Origin: COE1 sp963596435
GTDB taxonomy: Bacteria > Bacillota > Clostridia > Lachnospirales > Lachnospiraceae
Length of the DNA stretch: 64,000 nt
Direction: 5' to 3'
Assembly (NCBI GenBank): GCA_963596435.1
Contig: CAVBMG010000001.1
Location: forward strand, 107,544 to 171,543
Position 1 is the stretch's first letter. Every line of letters begins with the position of its first letter. This document shows positions 18,808 through 28,796 of the stretch, in pieces. The notes beneath the pieces are model-generated. The model was given only the letters and a program-made list of their open reading frames with translations. It did not search any database and was not told the DNA's origin. Position numbers and translations under genes: made by a program.

Positions 18808-19416
18808 ATGGATTTTTCTCTTTTGGATTCTGCCAATGCTGTTGCCCATGGCGAATTGTCCGGTGAAAATAGCGGAGCAGGTGTCCTGGAAACGGCATAT
18901 CTGATCTTAAAGGACTGTAGAGAAGGTCATATAAATACCGTGCAGACATCAAGTACTAAGAGTATTCTTTCAGGACTGGCTTCAAAAAGAATGAACGTAA
19001 TTAAGGCAGGGATGAAGTCTTCCAAACCGCAGAGCAAAACAATCAAAGTACAGTTCAATCCCGCGTCCCTGGATTTTCATTCAGGGGAAGAGATTGCACA
19101 GAAGGAGAAAGCGGGTATTGATAAAAAAGAGAATGGTGATGTGGAAGTTGCAAATGCAGAGAAAGCACAGAAGAAATTATCTGTCAGTATGAAGCTGGTC
19201 TTTGACCGAAGTATTTATATAGATTCCAGTGTGCAGCCTGAAATAGAGAGCTTCCTGAGTATGATTAAGAATCCCTATATCAGACAGGTTACTTTCTGCT
19301 GGGGCAAAATGTATTACAAAGGAATAATCAAAAGAATTTCTACAGAATATACCATGTTCAATGCGCTGGGGATTCCAGTCAGGGCAACTGTGGATATGAC
19401 AATGGAAATAACATAA
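18808..19416 (+). CDS. CIS tube/baseplate collar protein (Afp7-like)
   Basis: 202 aa. It contains the signature KVQFNPASLDF followed by a strand KLSVSMKLVFDRSIY and the ending GIPVRATVDMTMEIT, as in the CIS_tube (Afp7/gp53-like) family that encircles or extends the baseplate hub. The C-terminal LysM domain seen in some Afp7 proteins is absent. GGGGGT lies before the ATG and the gene follows the coiled-coil gene by three bases. A paralogue follows directly, so the two may form a hetero-oligomeric ring. Confidence 0.8.
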   Translation: MDFSLLDSANAVAHGELSGENSGAGVLETAYLILKDCREGHINTVQTSSTKSILSGLASKRMNVIKAGMKSSKPQSKTIKVQFNPASLDFHSGEEIAQKEKAGIDKKENGDVEVANAEKAQKKLSVSMKLVFDRSIYIDSSVQPEIESFLSMIKNPYIRQVTFCWGKMYYKGIIKRISTEYTMFNALGIPVRATVDMTMEIT

Positions 19417-19440
19417 AAATAACCTGGGGAGAGTGATGGA

Positions 19441-20127
19441 ATGGCAACAGAATCCAAAGGCATGAGCGCAATAGGAGAGTTACTTGTTCATCAGGCAATT
19501 CTGGAAATAGAGAATTACAAGAGCGGTAAAGCAAATCATTTTGAAGACAAGGACAAAGCCAATGCAATCACGACCAAGGCATCAGATGCCCTTCACAAAA
19601 AAGTACTGGACCCGCTGTTAAAGGAACCGGGCAAATTAACACCGGTGATTCAGGGAGCGAAGGATGCTCTTGGAATTGAAAAAAGAGGAATAACAGATGG
19701 GGTAATGCTTGTGCAGTACAACCCGCGTTCCATAAAAATAGAGGGAAGCACTTCAGAACAGAATGAGACGAAGGATGAAAATGGAAATAAAATAGTGACA
19801 GTACCGGCATCCAGTACGGTAAGAATGTCTTTTGAGCTGGTGTTTCATTCCAAATATCCGCTGGATACTTCTGTAAAGGAACAGATGGAGCTGCTTTTGA
19901 ATATGCTCTACAGTACACCGGAGAAAATGGTGAAATTTTCCTGGGCGAATATGCAGATCAGGGGACAGATCGTAGCCTTTTCCGGAAAATACGATATGTT
20001 TGATGCAACGGGCAATCCTACAAGTGGAAGCATGAATATAACAATTCAGACCAAAATGACAGTAGGTGAAGTGTCCAAGAACTTTAAAAAGATTGAAAAG
20101 GAACGGAAAAACAAAGAAATTTCGTAG
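19441..20127 (+). CDS. CIS tube/baseplate collar protein, second paralogue
   Basis: 228 aa. The core VQYNPRSIKIEG, STVRMSFELVFHSKYPLD, MVKFSWANMQIRGQIVAF and GNPTSGSMNITIQTKM repeats the pattern of the preceding gene, so the pair probably arose by duplication. It has an extra helical N-terminal region (residues 1-75) and a basic C-terminal tail. GGGGAGAG precedes the ATG. Afp-type clusters often encode two such proteins (Afp6 and Afp7 positions), and the same arrangement is inferred here. Confidence 0.78.
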   Translation: MATESKGMSAIGELLVHQAILEIENYKSGKANHFEDKDKANAITTKASDALHKKVLDPLLKEPGKLTPVIQGAKDALGIEKRGITDGVMLVQYNPRSIKIEGSTSEQNETKDENGNKIVTVPASSTVRMSFELVFHSKYPLDTSVKEQMELLLNMLYSTPEKMVKFSWANMQIRGQIVAFSGKYDMFDATGNPTSGSMNITIQTKMTVGEVSKNFKKIEKERKNKEIS

Positions 20128-20144
20128 TGTAATGGGAGAAAAAG

Positions 20145-21281
20145 ATGGGAACGGATTATGCGAAGCTGAAAGAGAAGTATGAAGAATTTACATATCCAAT
20201 GGTATCTGTAACGGTGAATGGTAATGTATTCTCTGAAAATACAGCGCATCTGGTGCTGGCTGATATGCAGATAGATCTGAGTACGGGCCTGGAAGCATCC
20301 ATTGCCAGGTTTTCAATCTATAATGTATACGATCAGGAAGACAAGCAGTATCTTTTTGCCAAATGTAAACAATATCTGCTTCTTGGAAGCTCCATATCCA
20401 TTGCAGTCGGATATGCCAATCAGCTTACCACAGTCTTTGTAGGGTTCATCTCACAGGTCAGATTTCTGCATCAGCAGGGAGACATGCATCATGTAGAAGT
20501 ATCTGCAATGGATGTTAAGGGAATGATGATGTCCAACAGCTTTGCAAGACAGATGGGAGCCAGGAACTATGCAGATGCAGTCAGGGAGATCTTTCGCAAG
20601 CCCATATATCAGAAAATGCAGGCAGATGGAATCTATACAGAGTTAAAGATAAAGGATACTCCGGACCGCTCAGAGAATGAACAGCTTTTGTCCTCAAGCA
20701 TTGAGATGGTATCAGAAAGTGATTATGAATTTATTATAAAAGCTGCCAAGAGATTCCACTATGAATTTTATGTAGATGCAGGCGTTGTATATTTCCGAAA
20801 AGGGAAAGACACCCAGAAGGATAATATACTGGAGCTTGGAATGGACAGGGGAATTCAATATTACGATATATCTTATGATATAACAGGACTTGTCAGGACT
20901 GTGGAAGTCAGGGGAATGGATACCGCAAGAGCAGAGGTCGTATCAGCCAAGGCAAATGTCAGTAATAAGATATCCACTGGAAACAAAGCAAAAGGTCTGA
21001 TCAATCAGACCTCCAGAGTGGTAGTGGATGCCAATGCAATTACCAAGGAACTGGCACAAAACCGGGCGGATTCTATTATGGAAGATATTTCCTACCGGTT
21101 TGGTACGTTACAATGCACCTGTATTGGTCTGCCGGAGATCAAACCGGGACAGTTTATCAAGCTGACTGGATTTGGCAGCCCATGTGATAATATTTTCTAT
21201 GTGGAACATGCCAATCATACAATATCTGATGCATATGGATATGAAACATATATCACAGCCGTTGCGGCAGCATTGTCTTAG
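20145..21281 (+). CDS. Baseplate hub protein (gpD/gp27/VgrG N-part-like)
   Basis: 378 aa. It resembles the phage late control D family: an early beta domain with LVLADMQIDLSTGLEASIAR, an SISIAVGYANQLTTVFVGFI strand, a helical insertion MGARNYADAVREIF, and the end SPCDNIFYVEHANHTIS plus YETYITAVAA. Such proteins form the trimeric hub connecting the tube to the spike; in Afp8 and VgrG hub and spike are fused, whereas here the spike is the next separate gene. GGGAG precedes the ATG. Confidence 0.88.
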   Translation: MGTDYAKLKEKYEEFTYPMVSVTVNGNVFSENTAHLVLADMQIDLSTGLEASIARFSIYNVYDQEDKQYLFAKCKQYLLLGSSISIAVGYANQLTTVFVGFISQVRFLHQQGDMHHVEVSAMDVKGMMMSNSFARQMGARNYADAVREIFRKPIYQKMQADGIYTELKIKDTPDRSENEQLLSSSIEMVSESDYEFIIKAAKRFHYEFYVDAGVVYFRKGKDTQKDNILELGMDRGIQYYDISYDITGLVRTVEVRGMDTARAEVVSAKANVSNKISTGNKAKGLINQTSRVVVDANAITKELAQNRADSIMEDISYRFGTLQCTCIGLPEIKPGQFIKLTGFGSPCDNIFYVEHANHTISDAYGYETYITAVAAALS

Positions 21282-21295
21282 GGGGAATATGGGAA

Positions 21296-22108
21296 ATGGC
21301 GCTTTTTGATATTTTTGATGAAATAACGGAAAAACAGGTTGTAAAAACAGAACTTGGTGATGCACGTATCTTTGGTGCAGTAGCTGGTGTGGTAGCAGAG
21401 AATTACAGTGAACAGATGCCGGGCAGACTGTGTGTTAATATACCTGTAAGGGATGAACAGGCTAATCAGCTCAAATGGGCAAAAGTGGCAATGCCGTACA
21501 TGGGCAGAAAATGGGGACATTACTTCCTGCCGGAGAAGGGCGATCAGGTAATACTGGTATTTGAAGATGGCAATATAGAGAAACCCTATGTCATAGGATG
21601 CATTCCCAGGGATAAGGACCAGTTTCTCAAAAAGTCAGCCAATGAAAAAAATCAGATAAAACAGATACAGACGAGGAATGGCAGCCGCATTACCTTCTGG
21701 GATGACGAGCAGGAGGAAGGTAATACGGATAAAATCACTATTTCCACAGCAAACGATAGGCATCAGATGGTATTTGATAACGAGAATAAGAAGATTACCG
21801 TTATGGATAAGGATAAGAACTGTTTTGTGGAAATGGCAACAGAAAGCGGCAGGATAACGCTTCACGCAGAGCAGAAATTACAGATTACAGTAGGAGATTC
21901 CATTTCCATAGAAATGAATGGAGAAAGTGGAAGCATTAAAATAAAAGCAGATAAGGTATCTGTAGAAGCTTCTAAGAATCTCAGCCTTGAAGCGGATGGA
22001 AATGCAACCTTATCCGGCAAACAGACAACTGTCAGTGCCACCTCCTCATTGAAGAATTCAAGCAGTGGTATGGTGCTGATCGAGGGCAAACCGGTCAAGA
22101 TAGGATAG
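21296..22108 (+). CDS. Spike protein (gp5/Afp8 OB-fold and beta-helix)
   Basis: 270 aa. An OB-fold region (GAVAGVVAENYSEQMPGRLC, KVAMPYMGRKWGHYFLPEKG, DQVILVFEDGNIEKPYVIG) is typical of phage base V/gp5 spikes. It is followed by short repeated strands (ITLHAEQKLQITVGDSISIE; SIKIKADKVSVEASKNLSLE) that should trimerise into a beta-helical needle, capped by the PAAR-like protein from 12243. There is no lysozyme domain. GGGGGA is upstream and the gene lies 14 bases after the hub gene. Confidence 0.9.
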   Translation: MALFDIFDEITEKQVVKTELGDARIFGAVAGVVAENYSEQMPGRLCVNIPVRDEQANQLKWAKVAMPYMGRKWGHYFLPEKGDQVILVFEDGNIEKPYVIGCIPRDKDQFLKKSANEKNQIKQIQTRNGSRITFWDDEQEEGNTDKITISTANDRHQMVFDNENKKITVMDKDKNCFVEMATESGRITLHAEQKLQITVGDSISIEMNGESGSIKIKADKVSVEASKNLSLEADGNATLSGKQTTVSATSSLKNSSSGMVLIEGKPVKIG

Positions 22109-22130
22109 CAGAGTCAAAGGGGGACAAGAC

Positions 22131-22550
22131 ATGGAGGATAAGGCATATCTGGGGAAAGGAATCAAATTCCCCTTGCAGATCAACCAGGCAACAGGAAGAT
22201 TTGTTATGGCTGAGAAAGAAGAGAGTGTAAAGGAATCGGTCTATATCATTCTGATGACGCAAAAGGAAGAACGCTTCACCAGACCGGATTTTGGCAGTAA
22301 TATCCTGTCTTATACATTTATGGATACTTCAGTTACAAGAATTAATATGATGGCACGGGAATTGGAAGAAACTATTCTGGAACAGGAGCCACGTATATCA
22401 GAGGTGGATGTTTCCATTGATCCCCAGTTGGATAAGGGCTGCCTGATTATTAATATTGTATACACGATTGCAGAGAGCAATACACAGGACAATCTGGTAT
22501 TCCCATTCTATTTATATGCGCAGGAAGAGGGAGAGCAGGATGAAGAGTAA
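22131..22550 (+). CDS. Baseplate wedge protein (gp25/Afp9-like)
   Basis: 139 aa. GIKFPLQINQATGRF, the EESVKESVYIILMTQKEERF helix with the typical Arg/Pro/Asp follow-up RPDFGSNILSY, and EPRISEVDVSI are hallmarks of the GPW/gp25 family, which links baseplate wedges to the first sheath ring and controls contraction. The C-terminus is acidic. AAAGGGGG precedes the ATG, and the gene end overlaps the following start by 11 bases, suggesting translational coupling. Confidence 0.93.
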   Translation: MEDKAYLGKGIKFPLQINQATGRFVMAEKEESVKESVYIILMTQKEERFTRPDFGSNILSYTFMDTSVTRINMMARELEETILEQEPRISEVDVSIDPQLDKGCLIINIVYTIAESNTQDNLVFPFYLYAQEEGEQDEE

Positions 22551-25500
22551 AGAGGAAAGCTATAAAATTGACAGCAGACGAAGAAGCGATATTCTGAATC
22601 AGATGCAGATGTTGGCGCAGTCCTATACACCTGAATGGAAATTCGATACCACTTCTCCAGATGCAGGTTCCGTAATTGGTCTGATCTTTGCCAATCAGAC
22701 CGCAGCCAATATCCAGAAACTGAACAGAGTAATAGAGAAATATCATACGGAGTTTGCCAATATGTATGGAATATCCCTGCGGCCTGCCCAGCCATCAGAG
22801 GCTGTTGTGGCACTGACGGTCAATGAAAGCCTGGAGACAGGGATTCCTCTCAAAAAAGGGACAAAAGTAATCGGCGAGTGTGAAAATGGCGAGGAGATCA
22901 TTTTTGAATTTCTCAATGATCTGTATGTCTCAGGGGCAAGACTGACGCATATACTTAATGTCTCAGGCAGCAGATCAGCAGCAATACCTCTTATGGGTGG
23001 ATTTCCACAGGTAGATGTGGTGAATGGACAATTCCAGCAGATTGAAGATCAGATGGGAGAATATACAGGCAATTATCCTTTATTCTGTGACCAGGGAAAG
23101 AATATTCACAGGCAGGAATTAGTCATTCGTCATCCATATCTGCTCAGAGCCAATGAAGATACGGTGGGGCTGTGTCTGAAGACAGAGGATAAAGAAGAGA
23201 TAGATACACTTTTGTCAGGAGCATTTACCTTTTCTTATTTAACCGAAGAAGGACTGCGTGAATTTGACAGTATCAGTAAAGATGGAGATATCATTTATCT
23301 GCACAGGTCAAATGAAGGGTTAGAGCCAGAGGCGGAAGCCATATCCTCTATCGTGATAGAAAAGAAGAATAGAACAGGAATATCTGTCAATCTTAAACAG
23401 GTAGAGATCATACATGACCATCAGGAAGAAACGCCTGATTTCTTATGGAATAATAAAATAGAACTGGATGCATCAGAGTGCACGCCTTTTGGCAAACAGC
23501 CGGCATTGTATGATGAGTGCTATATCGGTCAGGAATATCTTTTTGAACAGGTAAATGCCAGAGTTACTTTGCAGTTTGAACTGTCTTTTGATGAATTTAC
23601 GATTCAACAGACTGCGGTACATGAGCCAAATCTTTCCATTGTGAAGCGCAAACCAGCCGCACCGGTATTGCCATTACGGTATGAATGTTGGATACAGGAG
23701 GTTTCTATTGAATATTTCAATGGAAAAGGCTGGAAGGCACTTCCACTTGAACATAATATGACTTCTGTTTTTGCAGATATGGCTCATGAAGGTATGCAGG
23801 AGCTGACCTTCGTCGTACCCTCTGACTGGGAGCCGACTACACAGGGAGGATATGAGGGAAAATGCATCAGAATCCAGATCGTCAGGGCAGATAACTGTTA
23901 TTTGCAGGATGCAGTCTATTATTATCCCATATTAAAAAACACAGGATTCAAGGTTCAGTACCAGAAAAAAGGAATCCAGCCACAGTGGGTCGGATATGTG
24001 AATGGTAATCAGATAGAAGATATTAGTGGCAGATTAAGAATGGAACAGGTTGTGAACTGTTTCCCAAAAGCAATTTCTGATGGGGATTATGTGTATCTGG
24101 GCTTTGACCGTAAATTCCTGCAAGGACCTGTTTCCTTTTTCTTTGAGATGCAGGAACAGCAGTATTTTCATGGATTGGAGCTGGCTTACGCTTATTCGAC
24201 AGCATCAGGCTTCAAACCGTTAAAGATAATTGACCAGACGAGTCAGATGGAACACTCAGGACTTATTATGTTCATGCCGCCTACTGATTTTGCCAGGACA
24301 GATGTAGAAGGAGTCAGCAGATACTGGCTTAGAATAGCAGATACAACAGGTTATTTTGCAAAAGACACCAGACAATACCCCATAGTGCAGAATCTGTATA
24401 TGAATGCAGTAAAAGTGCAGAACCGGGAAGTGAAGGAAGAACAGGATTATTATATAGACAGAGCATCTGCAAATATGCATTTTTCTCTTCATGCAGAGCA
24501 GATTCTTTCTGCTGAGATATGGGTGAACGAGAGAGAGCAGTTGTCCGTACCTCAGATGGAGCAGTTGTTGAAAGACAAGCCTTCACAGGTAAGAGCAGAG
24601 TATAATTTCCTTGGAGAGATAGAAGAGTTCTATGTATTATGGCATGAAATAGAGAATTTTGATATGGCTTCTTCCCTGGAGCGCTGTTATGTGATTGACA
24701 GATTGAACCATGAAGTTATTTTTGGCGATGGAATTACTGCGGCGATTCCACAGAATACCAGAAGTATCGCATTTAAGGCAAAAGTAACCTGCTGTAACGG
24801 TGTGCTTGGTAATGTAACAGCCAATCATATAAATAAGTTTCGTGGTGCAGTACCTGCCATAGATGAGATATTTAATCCCATAGATGCCTATGGTGGGAAT
24901 TCCATGGAAGAGATCAGGGATGCACTGGTAAGAGGCAGCAATATACTGGGAGCCAGACGGCGGCTTGTCTCAGAGAATGATTATATCAGGGAAGTGAAGT
25001 TATATTCCAATACTATTGCACAGGTAGCATGTGTTACAGGCATTACCAGAAATGGACAGCGTGACAGGAATATAATCAGCCTGGTATTGCTGATGAAGGA
25101 TTATCAGAAAGGTTCTTATTCCTTCAGGACAATAGAAGAGAAGCTGAGAAAACATCTGCTGCAACGTTGTGAAATGACCTGCCGCTCATCGGATATTCAG
25201 ATTGTAGAGCCGGTATTTGTAAAAATATCCCTGCATATCTGGCTTACAGTCTCCGATATAAGGAAAAGCCTGGAAATCAAGCAGCACTGGCTGGAAAGAA
25301 TCACACGATATTTTGAACCTGTAAATGAAAATGGACAAAGTGATATTGCAATAGGAAGAATACCGGGAGAAAAGCAGATTCGCCGTATGCTGAGTACGTT
25401 GGAAGATACAGCATATATTGCTCATTATACTATAGTAGCTTCCTATACAGATGAAACAGGATTTCATGAAACAGATGTGGAACAGCTTCTGAATAATCCA

Positions 25501-25551
25501 TTCATGATATGCTGCAATGGTGAACATCAGATACATATAAGTGAAAGATAA
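22540..25551 (+). CDS. Baseplate J-like protein (Afp11-like)
   Basis: 1003 aa from the ATG at 22540 inside the end of the gp25 gene, preceded by AGGGAG. The frame opens further upstream, but that part overlaps gp25 heavily. The N-terminal LAQSYTPEWKFDTTSPDAGS and the C-terminal FGDGITAAIPQNT, NPIDAYGGNSMEEIRDAL, ARRRLVSENDYIREV and IVEPVFVKISLHIWL are typical of large eCIS baseplate J/gp6 proteins forming the iris around the hub. The middle holds beta-rich insertions. Length agrees with Afp11-type proteins. Confidence 0.88.
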   Translation: MKSKEESYKIDSRRRSDILNQMQMLAQSYTPEWKFDTTSPDAGSVIGLIFANQTAANIQKLNRVIEKYHTEFANMYGISLRPAQPSEAVVALTVNESLETGIPLKKGTKVIGECENGEEIIFEFLNDLYVSGARLTHILNVSGSRSAAIPLMGGFPQVDVVNGQFQQIEDQMGEYTGNYPLFCDQGKNIHRQELVIRHPYLLRANEDTVGLCLKTEDKEEIDTLLSGAFTFSYLTEEGLREFDSISKDGDIIYLHRSNEGLEPEAEAISSIVIEKKNRTGISVNLKQVEIIHDHQEETPDFLWNNKIELDASECTPFGKQPALYDECYIGQEYLFEQVNARVTLQFELSFDEFTIQQTAVHEPNLSIVKRKPAAPVLPLRYECWIQEVSIEYFNGKGWKALPLEHNMTSVFADMAHEGMQELTFVVPSDWEPTTQGGYEGKCIRIQIVRADNCYLQDAVYYYPILKNTGFKVQYQKKGIQPQWVGYVNGNQIEDISGRLRMEQVVNCFPKAISDGDYVYLGFDRKFLQGPVSFFFEMQEQQYFHGLELAYAYSTASGFKPLKIIDQTSQMEHSGLIMFMPPTDFARTDVEGVSRYWLRIADTTGYFAKDTRQYPIVQNLYMNAVKVQNREVKEEQDYYIDRASANMHFSLHAEQILSAEIWVNEREQLSVPQMEQLLKDKPSQVRAEYNFLGEIEEFYVLWHEIENFDMASSLERCYVIDRLNHEVIFGDGITAAIPQNTRSIAFKAKVTCCNGVLGNVTANHINKFRGAVPAIDEIFNPIDAYGGNSMEEIRDALVRGSNILGARRRLVSENDYIREVKLYSNTIAQVACVTGITRNGQRDRNIISLVLLMKDYQKGSYSFRTIEEKLRKHLLQRCEMTCRSSDIQIVEPVFVKISLHIWLTVSDIRKSLEIKQHWLERITRYFEPVNENGQSDIAIGRIPGEKQIRRMLSTLEDTAYIAHYTIVASYTDETGFHETDVEQLLNNPFMICCNGEHQIHISER

Positions 25552-25569
25552 AGTGCGGAGGGGAAAAGT

Positions 25570-27663
25570 ATGTTAAGCAGTATTAATCTGAACGATAAGG
25601 ACTATGATCAGTTCATGGCTGAAGCAATCGCACAGATTCCATTATACAGCAGGGAATGGACGAATCTGAATGCTTCAGAACCGGGAATTACAATTCTTGA
25701 GAATCTTTCTGCTTTTTCCGCCTTACAGCAAAGTGAGATTAATGAGGTTACAGATAAGATCAAATGGAAATTACTTGCCCTGGCAGGCTTTGAACCTGCA
25801 GAGGGAGAGCCTGCAACCGCTTATTTGAAACAAAGAGCTGCCCTGCAGGATATGGAGAGCGAACAGGTAGAAGGAGAGAAGGTCTACGCACAGGACATTT
25901 GTTATGAATTACCGTATGGTCATCGTTTTCTCAATTCCTCCATCAAAGGTATCTATCGTGTTGGAGCAGATAAGACATATGACATGACACAACTGAGCGA
26001 ACCGTTGGGAATTCCGGGTGGAGTGCTGCTTTTTGGGGAACAGCCTGGTATGGAAGATGCCTTGTATATTCTGATAGACCGATTACCGTCTTATCCACAG
26101 GAGATGATTCTGTATGTGGATGTGAAGGAATTATATCGGAGAAATCCCTTTAAAGAAAAGGATGAGAATCCCTTTGCACAGATTCAATGGGAGATTCTGA
26201 CACAGGAAGGATTTCAGGCAATACAGGCGGTTGATGATACACATCAGTTTCTGGTCAGTGGATATATTTATATTACAATGCCACAGTGTCTGGAACAGGT
26301 TACTTATCTGGAACAGCAGCAGGCATATGTAATACGTGCCAGCTTTGCAAAAGCACAATATGATATTCCCCCACAGGTTCGGTCTATACAGGGACCTTTG
26401 ACTAAGGTACTGCAACAGGATACCAGGTCTGCGCTTTTTATGGGAAATATAAAGAATGAGTATGAATTATGCCATTATCTTCTGGAGGAAGGCTTTCTGG
26501 ATGTCTACATGAAAGAAAAAGACGGCAGGTATCATCTATATCAGGATGTTTATACAACGGGCAGGGGAAATGACCGTACTTATGAATGTATAAAACATGG
26601 AACTGGACGCAAATGTATTACAACAAACAGTACTTATGTAGATTATGATACAGAGAATAATATCCTGGTGGTATGCAGAGACCTCTCTGTTATGCCTTAT
26701 GTCAGCCTTGGAAGACTGTATGGATATGATGAACAGAAGCTGGAATTACCTCCTTTTAATCAGGATCTGCCAGATCAGTTCGCAGTCATAGTAGCTATGC
26801 GGGAAGAAGGAGACAGTGAGAAAACATACCATGTTGTAAAACCGGATTGCACGGATGAGGACGAGGTCAGATACAGTGTATCGGGGACAGATAATGTACT
26901 GATTATCCATGATTGTGGCATATATGAGGGAGCGGAGATACTTCTGGGGCAATATGTCCTGTATCAGGGAAATGAAGGCAATGTTCTGCCGGATACCCGG
27001 TTCGTGTCACCCCATTGTCCCAGGGCTGGTCTTACAAGCTGTGCAGCTGGAAAACCTGGTCATTATGAAGAAAAAATCGAAGATGTAAGGAAGCGTTTTG
27101 CACTGGATATACAGACACCTGCAACCATTGTGACCCGGGCAGACTGTGAGAACATGATTCAGCAGATTCCAGGGCTGGCGATTGATAAGATGAATGCAGT
27201 TGTTACCAGGGAATCAAATGAAATCCATGTGGTAATAAAGCCTGACAGTCCCATACAGTATCCTGAACTGTCAGACCTGTATCAGAAGGTAATCTATGAT
27301 TACCTGGAAGAGAGAAGGATGCTGACGACCAAAATCGTAATAGAACAGCCTGTATATGTTCCGGTGTCCGTGTATGGAATGATTTATGTTAAGAAGCATT
27401 TTACCAATTGCAGAGAGATTATAGAGAAAGTAATCAGTCAGTTTCTGGATGGAACAGGCGCTTCTCATTCATTTGGGGAGACGGTATGCTTCCATGATAT
27501 ATATCATGCATTGGAGTCATTGGAGTGCGTGGACGAGATTTATGATTTTAAACTGGTATCGGGTAATATGGCTGCCTCTGCAATATATGGGCTCGATATA
27601 AGACTTGCACATAATGCATTGTATTATCCGGGAGATATTGCAGTGGAACTTGGAACGAAATGA
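25570..27663 (+). CDS. Baseplate J-like protein (Afp12-like)
   Basis: 697 aa. The opening NDKDYDQFMAEAIAQIPLYS, REWTNLNASEPGITILENLS is a widely conserved start of 'putative baseplate assembly' proteins, and the C-terminal half carries SPHCPRAGLTSCAAGKPGHY, TIVTRADCENMIQQIPGLAI and a duplicated alpha/beta domain near PVSVYGMIYV. With the previous gene it should form the (gp6)2-type heterodimeric wedge. GGAGGGG is upstream. It is shorter than its partner, as is usual for the Afp11/Afp12 pair. Confidence 0.87.
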   Translation: MLSSINLNDKDYDQFMAEAIAQIPLYSREWTNLNASEPGITILENLSAFSALQQSEINEVTDKIKWKLLALAGFEPAEGEPATAYLKQRAALQDMESEQVEGEKVYAQDICYELPYGHRFLNSSIKGIYRVGADKTYDMTQLSEPLGIPGGVLLFGEQPGMEDALYILIDRLPSYPQEMILYVDVKELYRRNPFKEKDENPFAQIQWEILTQEGFQAIQAVDDTHQFLVSGYIYITMPQCLEQVTYLEQQQAYVIRASFAKAQYDIPPQVRSIQGPLTKVLQQDTRSALFMGNIKNEYELCHYLLEEGFLDVYMKEKDGRYHLYQDVYTTGRGNDRTYECIKHGTGRKCITTNSTYVDYDTENNILVVCRDLSVMPYVSLGRLYGYDEQKLELPPFNQDLPDQFAVIVAMREEGDSEKTYHVVKPDCTDEDEVRYSVSGTDNVLIIHDCGIYEGAEILLGQYVLYQGNEGNVLPDTRFVSPHCPRAGLTSCAAGKPGHYEEKIEDVRKRFALDIQTPATIVTRADCENMIQQIPGLAIDKMNAVVTRESNEIHVVIKPDSPIQYPELSDLYQKVIYDYLEERRMLTTKIVIEQPVYVPVSVYGMIYVKKHFTNCREIIEKVISQFLDGTGASHSFGETVCFHDIYHALESLECVDEIYDFKLVSGNMAASAIYGLDIRLAHNALYYPGDIAVELGTK

Positions 27664-27683
27664 TATAGAGGTGATGAACGATT

Positions 27684-28784
27684 ATGCAGGAGAGAAAGAT
27701 ATATTCCCTTACAGAAGGAAAACTCAGGAGAGCATACTGCCATGAGGGAATAACCATAGGAAATGACGCAAGAGCATATCTGACTGATGGACAGACACAT
27801 TTTATGATACTTAGAAGATTCTGCAGTTACACACCAGAGAGTAAATGGGGACGATTCCATATGCAGCTTCACCTGAATAAGGATTGTATCTGTGTATTTC
27901 GGGCATTTGCCATGGACATTGCGGATGAAGAACAGGAAGAGCTGACTGCCATGGAGCATTTCTTTATGGATGATACAGTTTCTGTTGCTGATAAGAAGAG
28001 AGCCTTTGACAATGCAGAGGGAATCCAGGTAACGAACAGAGAAGATGTGTTGTTATATGACCTACAGGGAGAATATCTGTTTGTTGCAATAGAGATTACA
28101 GGCAGCGGTGAAGGCTATATAGACAATATGTTTCTGGATAGTCAGGGCGATAATTTCATGCAGACTTTTCCAGAGATATATCAGGAAGAAGGCAGCTTCT
28201 TTCATCGGTATATGTCGGTCTTTTCCTCCATATATAACGAGATAGATAATGAGATATCACATATAGATCAGTATCTGGACCCGGATACGGCACCGGCAGA
28301 ATTATTACCTCAGTATGCAGACTGGCTTGGACTGGAACTGGAAGGAGAATTTCTGGAAGAGGATTTACTTCGCAGACTGATCAGGGAAGCGTATCAGCTG
28401 AACAGAATAAAAGGAACCAAGCAATGTATCAGACGGCTGATATCTCTTGTACTCGGACAGGATGCCATTATTGTGGAACGCAAGAGACTGGATGGGTATA
28501 TTAGTCATGAAGATAAAAGAATATACCAGAAGCTGTATGGATGTGATGAACAGGACATTGTAATTCTGGTGAACCGTGAAAGAAATGAGCGCGTGCAGGC
28601 ACAGCTGCTGTATCTGATCAACCAGTTCAAACCGGTTAAAAGTCATGTGGAACTCATATTCTATAAAGATTTCTCAAGACTGGACACATATAGCTTTATG
28701 GATAAAGACAGACTTTTGTCAGGCACCGGACAGGGTGTACTCAATAACCGCCAGACACTTAACGGAACAAGCAGACTGGGCTAG
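27684..28784 (+). CDS. Tail protein I-like baseplate component
   Basis: 366 aa. The N-terminal half is a beta-rich domain without recognised family. The C-terminal half matches P2 gpI-type tail proteins: FPEIYQEEGSFFHRYMSVFS, LDPDTAPAELLPQYADWLGL, LIREAYQLNRIKGTKQCIRR and VKSHVELIFY. These proteins sit at the baseplate periphery and often link to fibres. No fibre gene follows, which suggests a baseplate edge used for docking rather than receptor binding; that last point is inference. GAGGTGATG lies upstream. Confidence 0.83.
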   Translation: MQERKIYSLTEGKLRRAYCHEGITIGNDARAYLTDGQTHFMILRRFCSYTPESKWGRFHMQLHLNKDCICVFRAFAMDIADEEQEELTAMEHFFMDDTVSVADKKRAFDNAEGIQVTNREDVLLYDLQGEYLFVAIEITGSGEGYIDNMFLDSQGDNFMQTFPEIYQEEGSFFHRYMSVFSSIYNEIDNEISHIDQYLDPDTAPAELLPQYADWLGLELEGEFLEEDLLRRLIREAYQLNRIKGTKQCIRRLISLVLGQDAIIVERKRLDGYISHEDKRIYQKLYGCDEQDIVILVNRERNERVQAQLLYLINQFKPVKSHVELIFYKDFSRLDTYSFMDKDRLLSGTGQGVLNNRQTLNGTSRLG

Positions 28785-28796
28785 GGGGATGAAAAT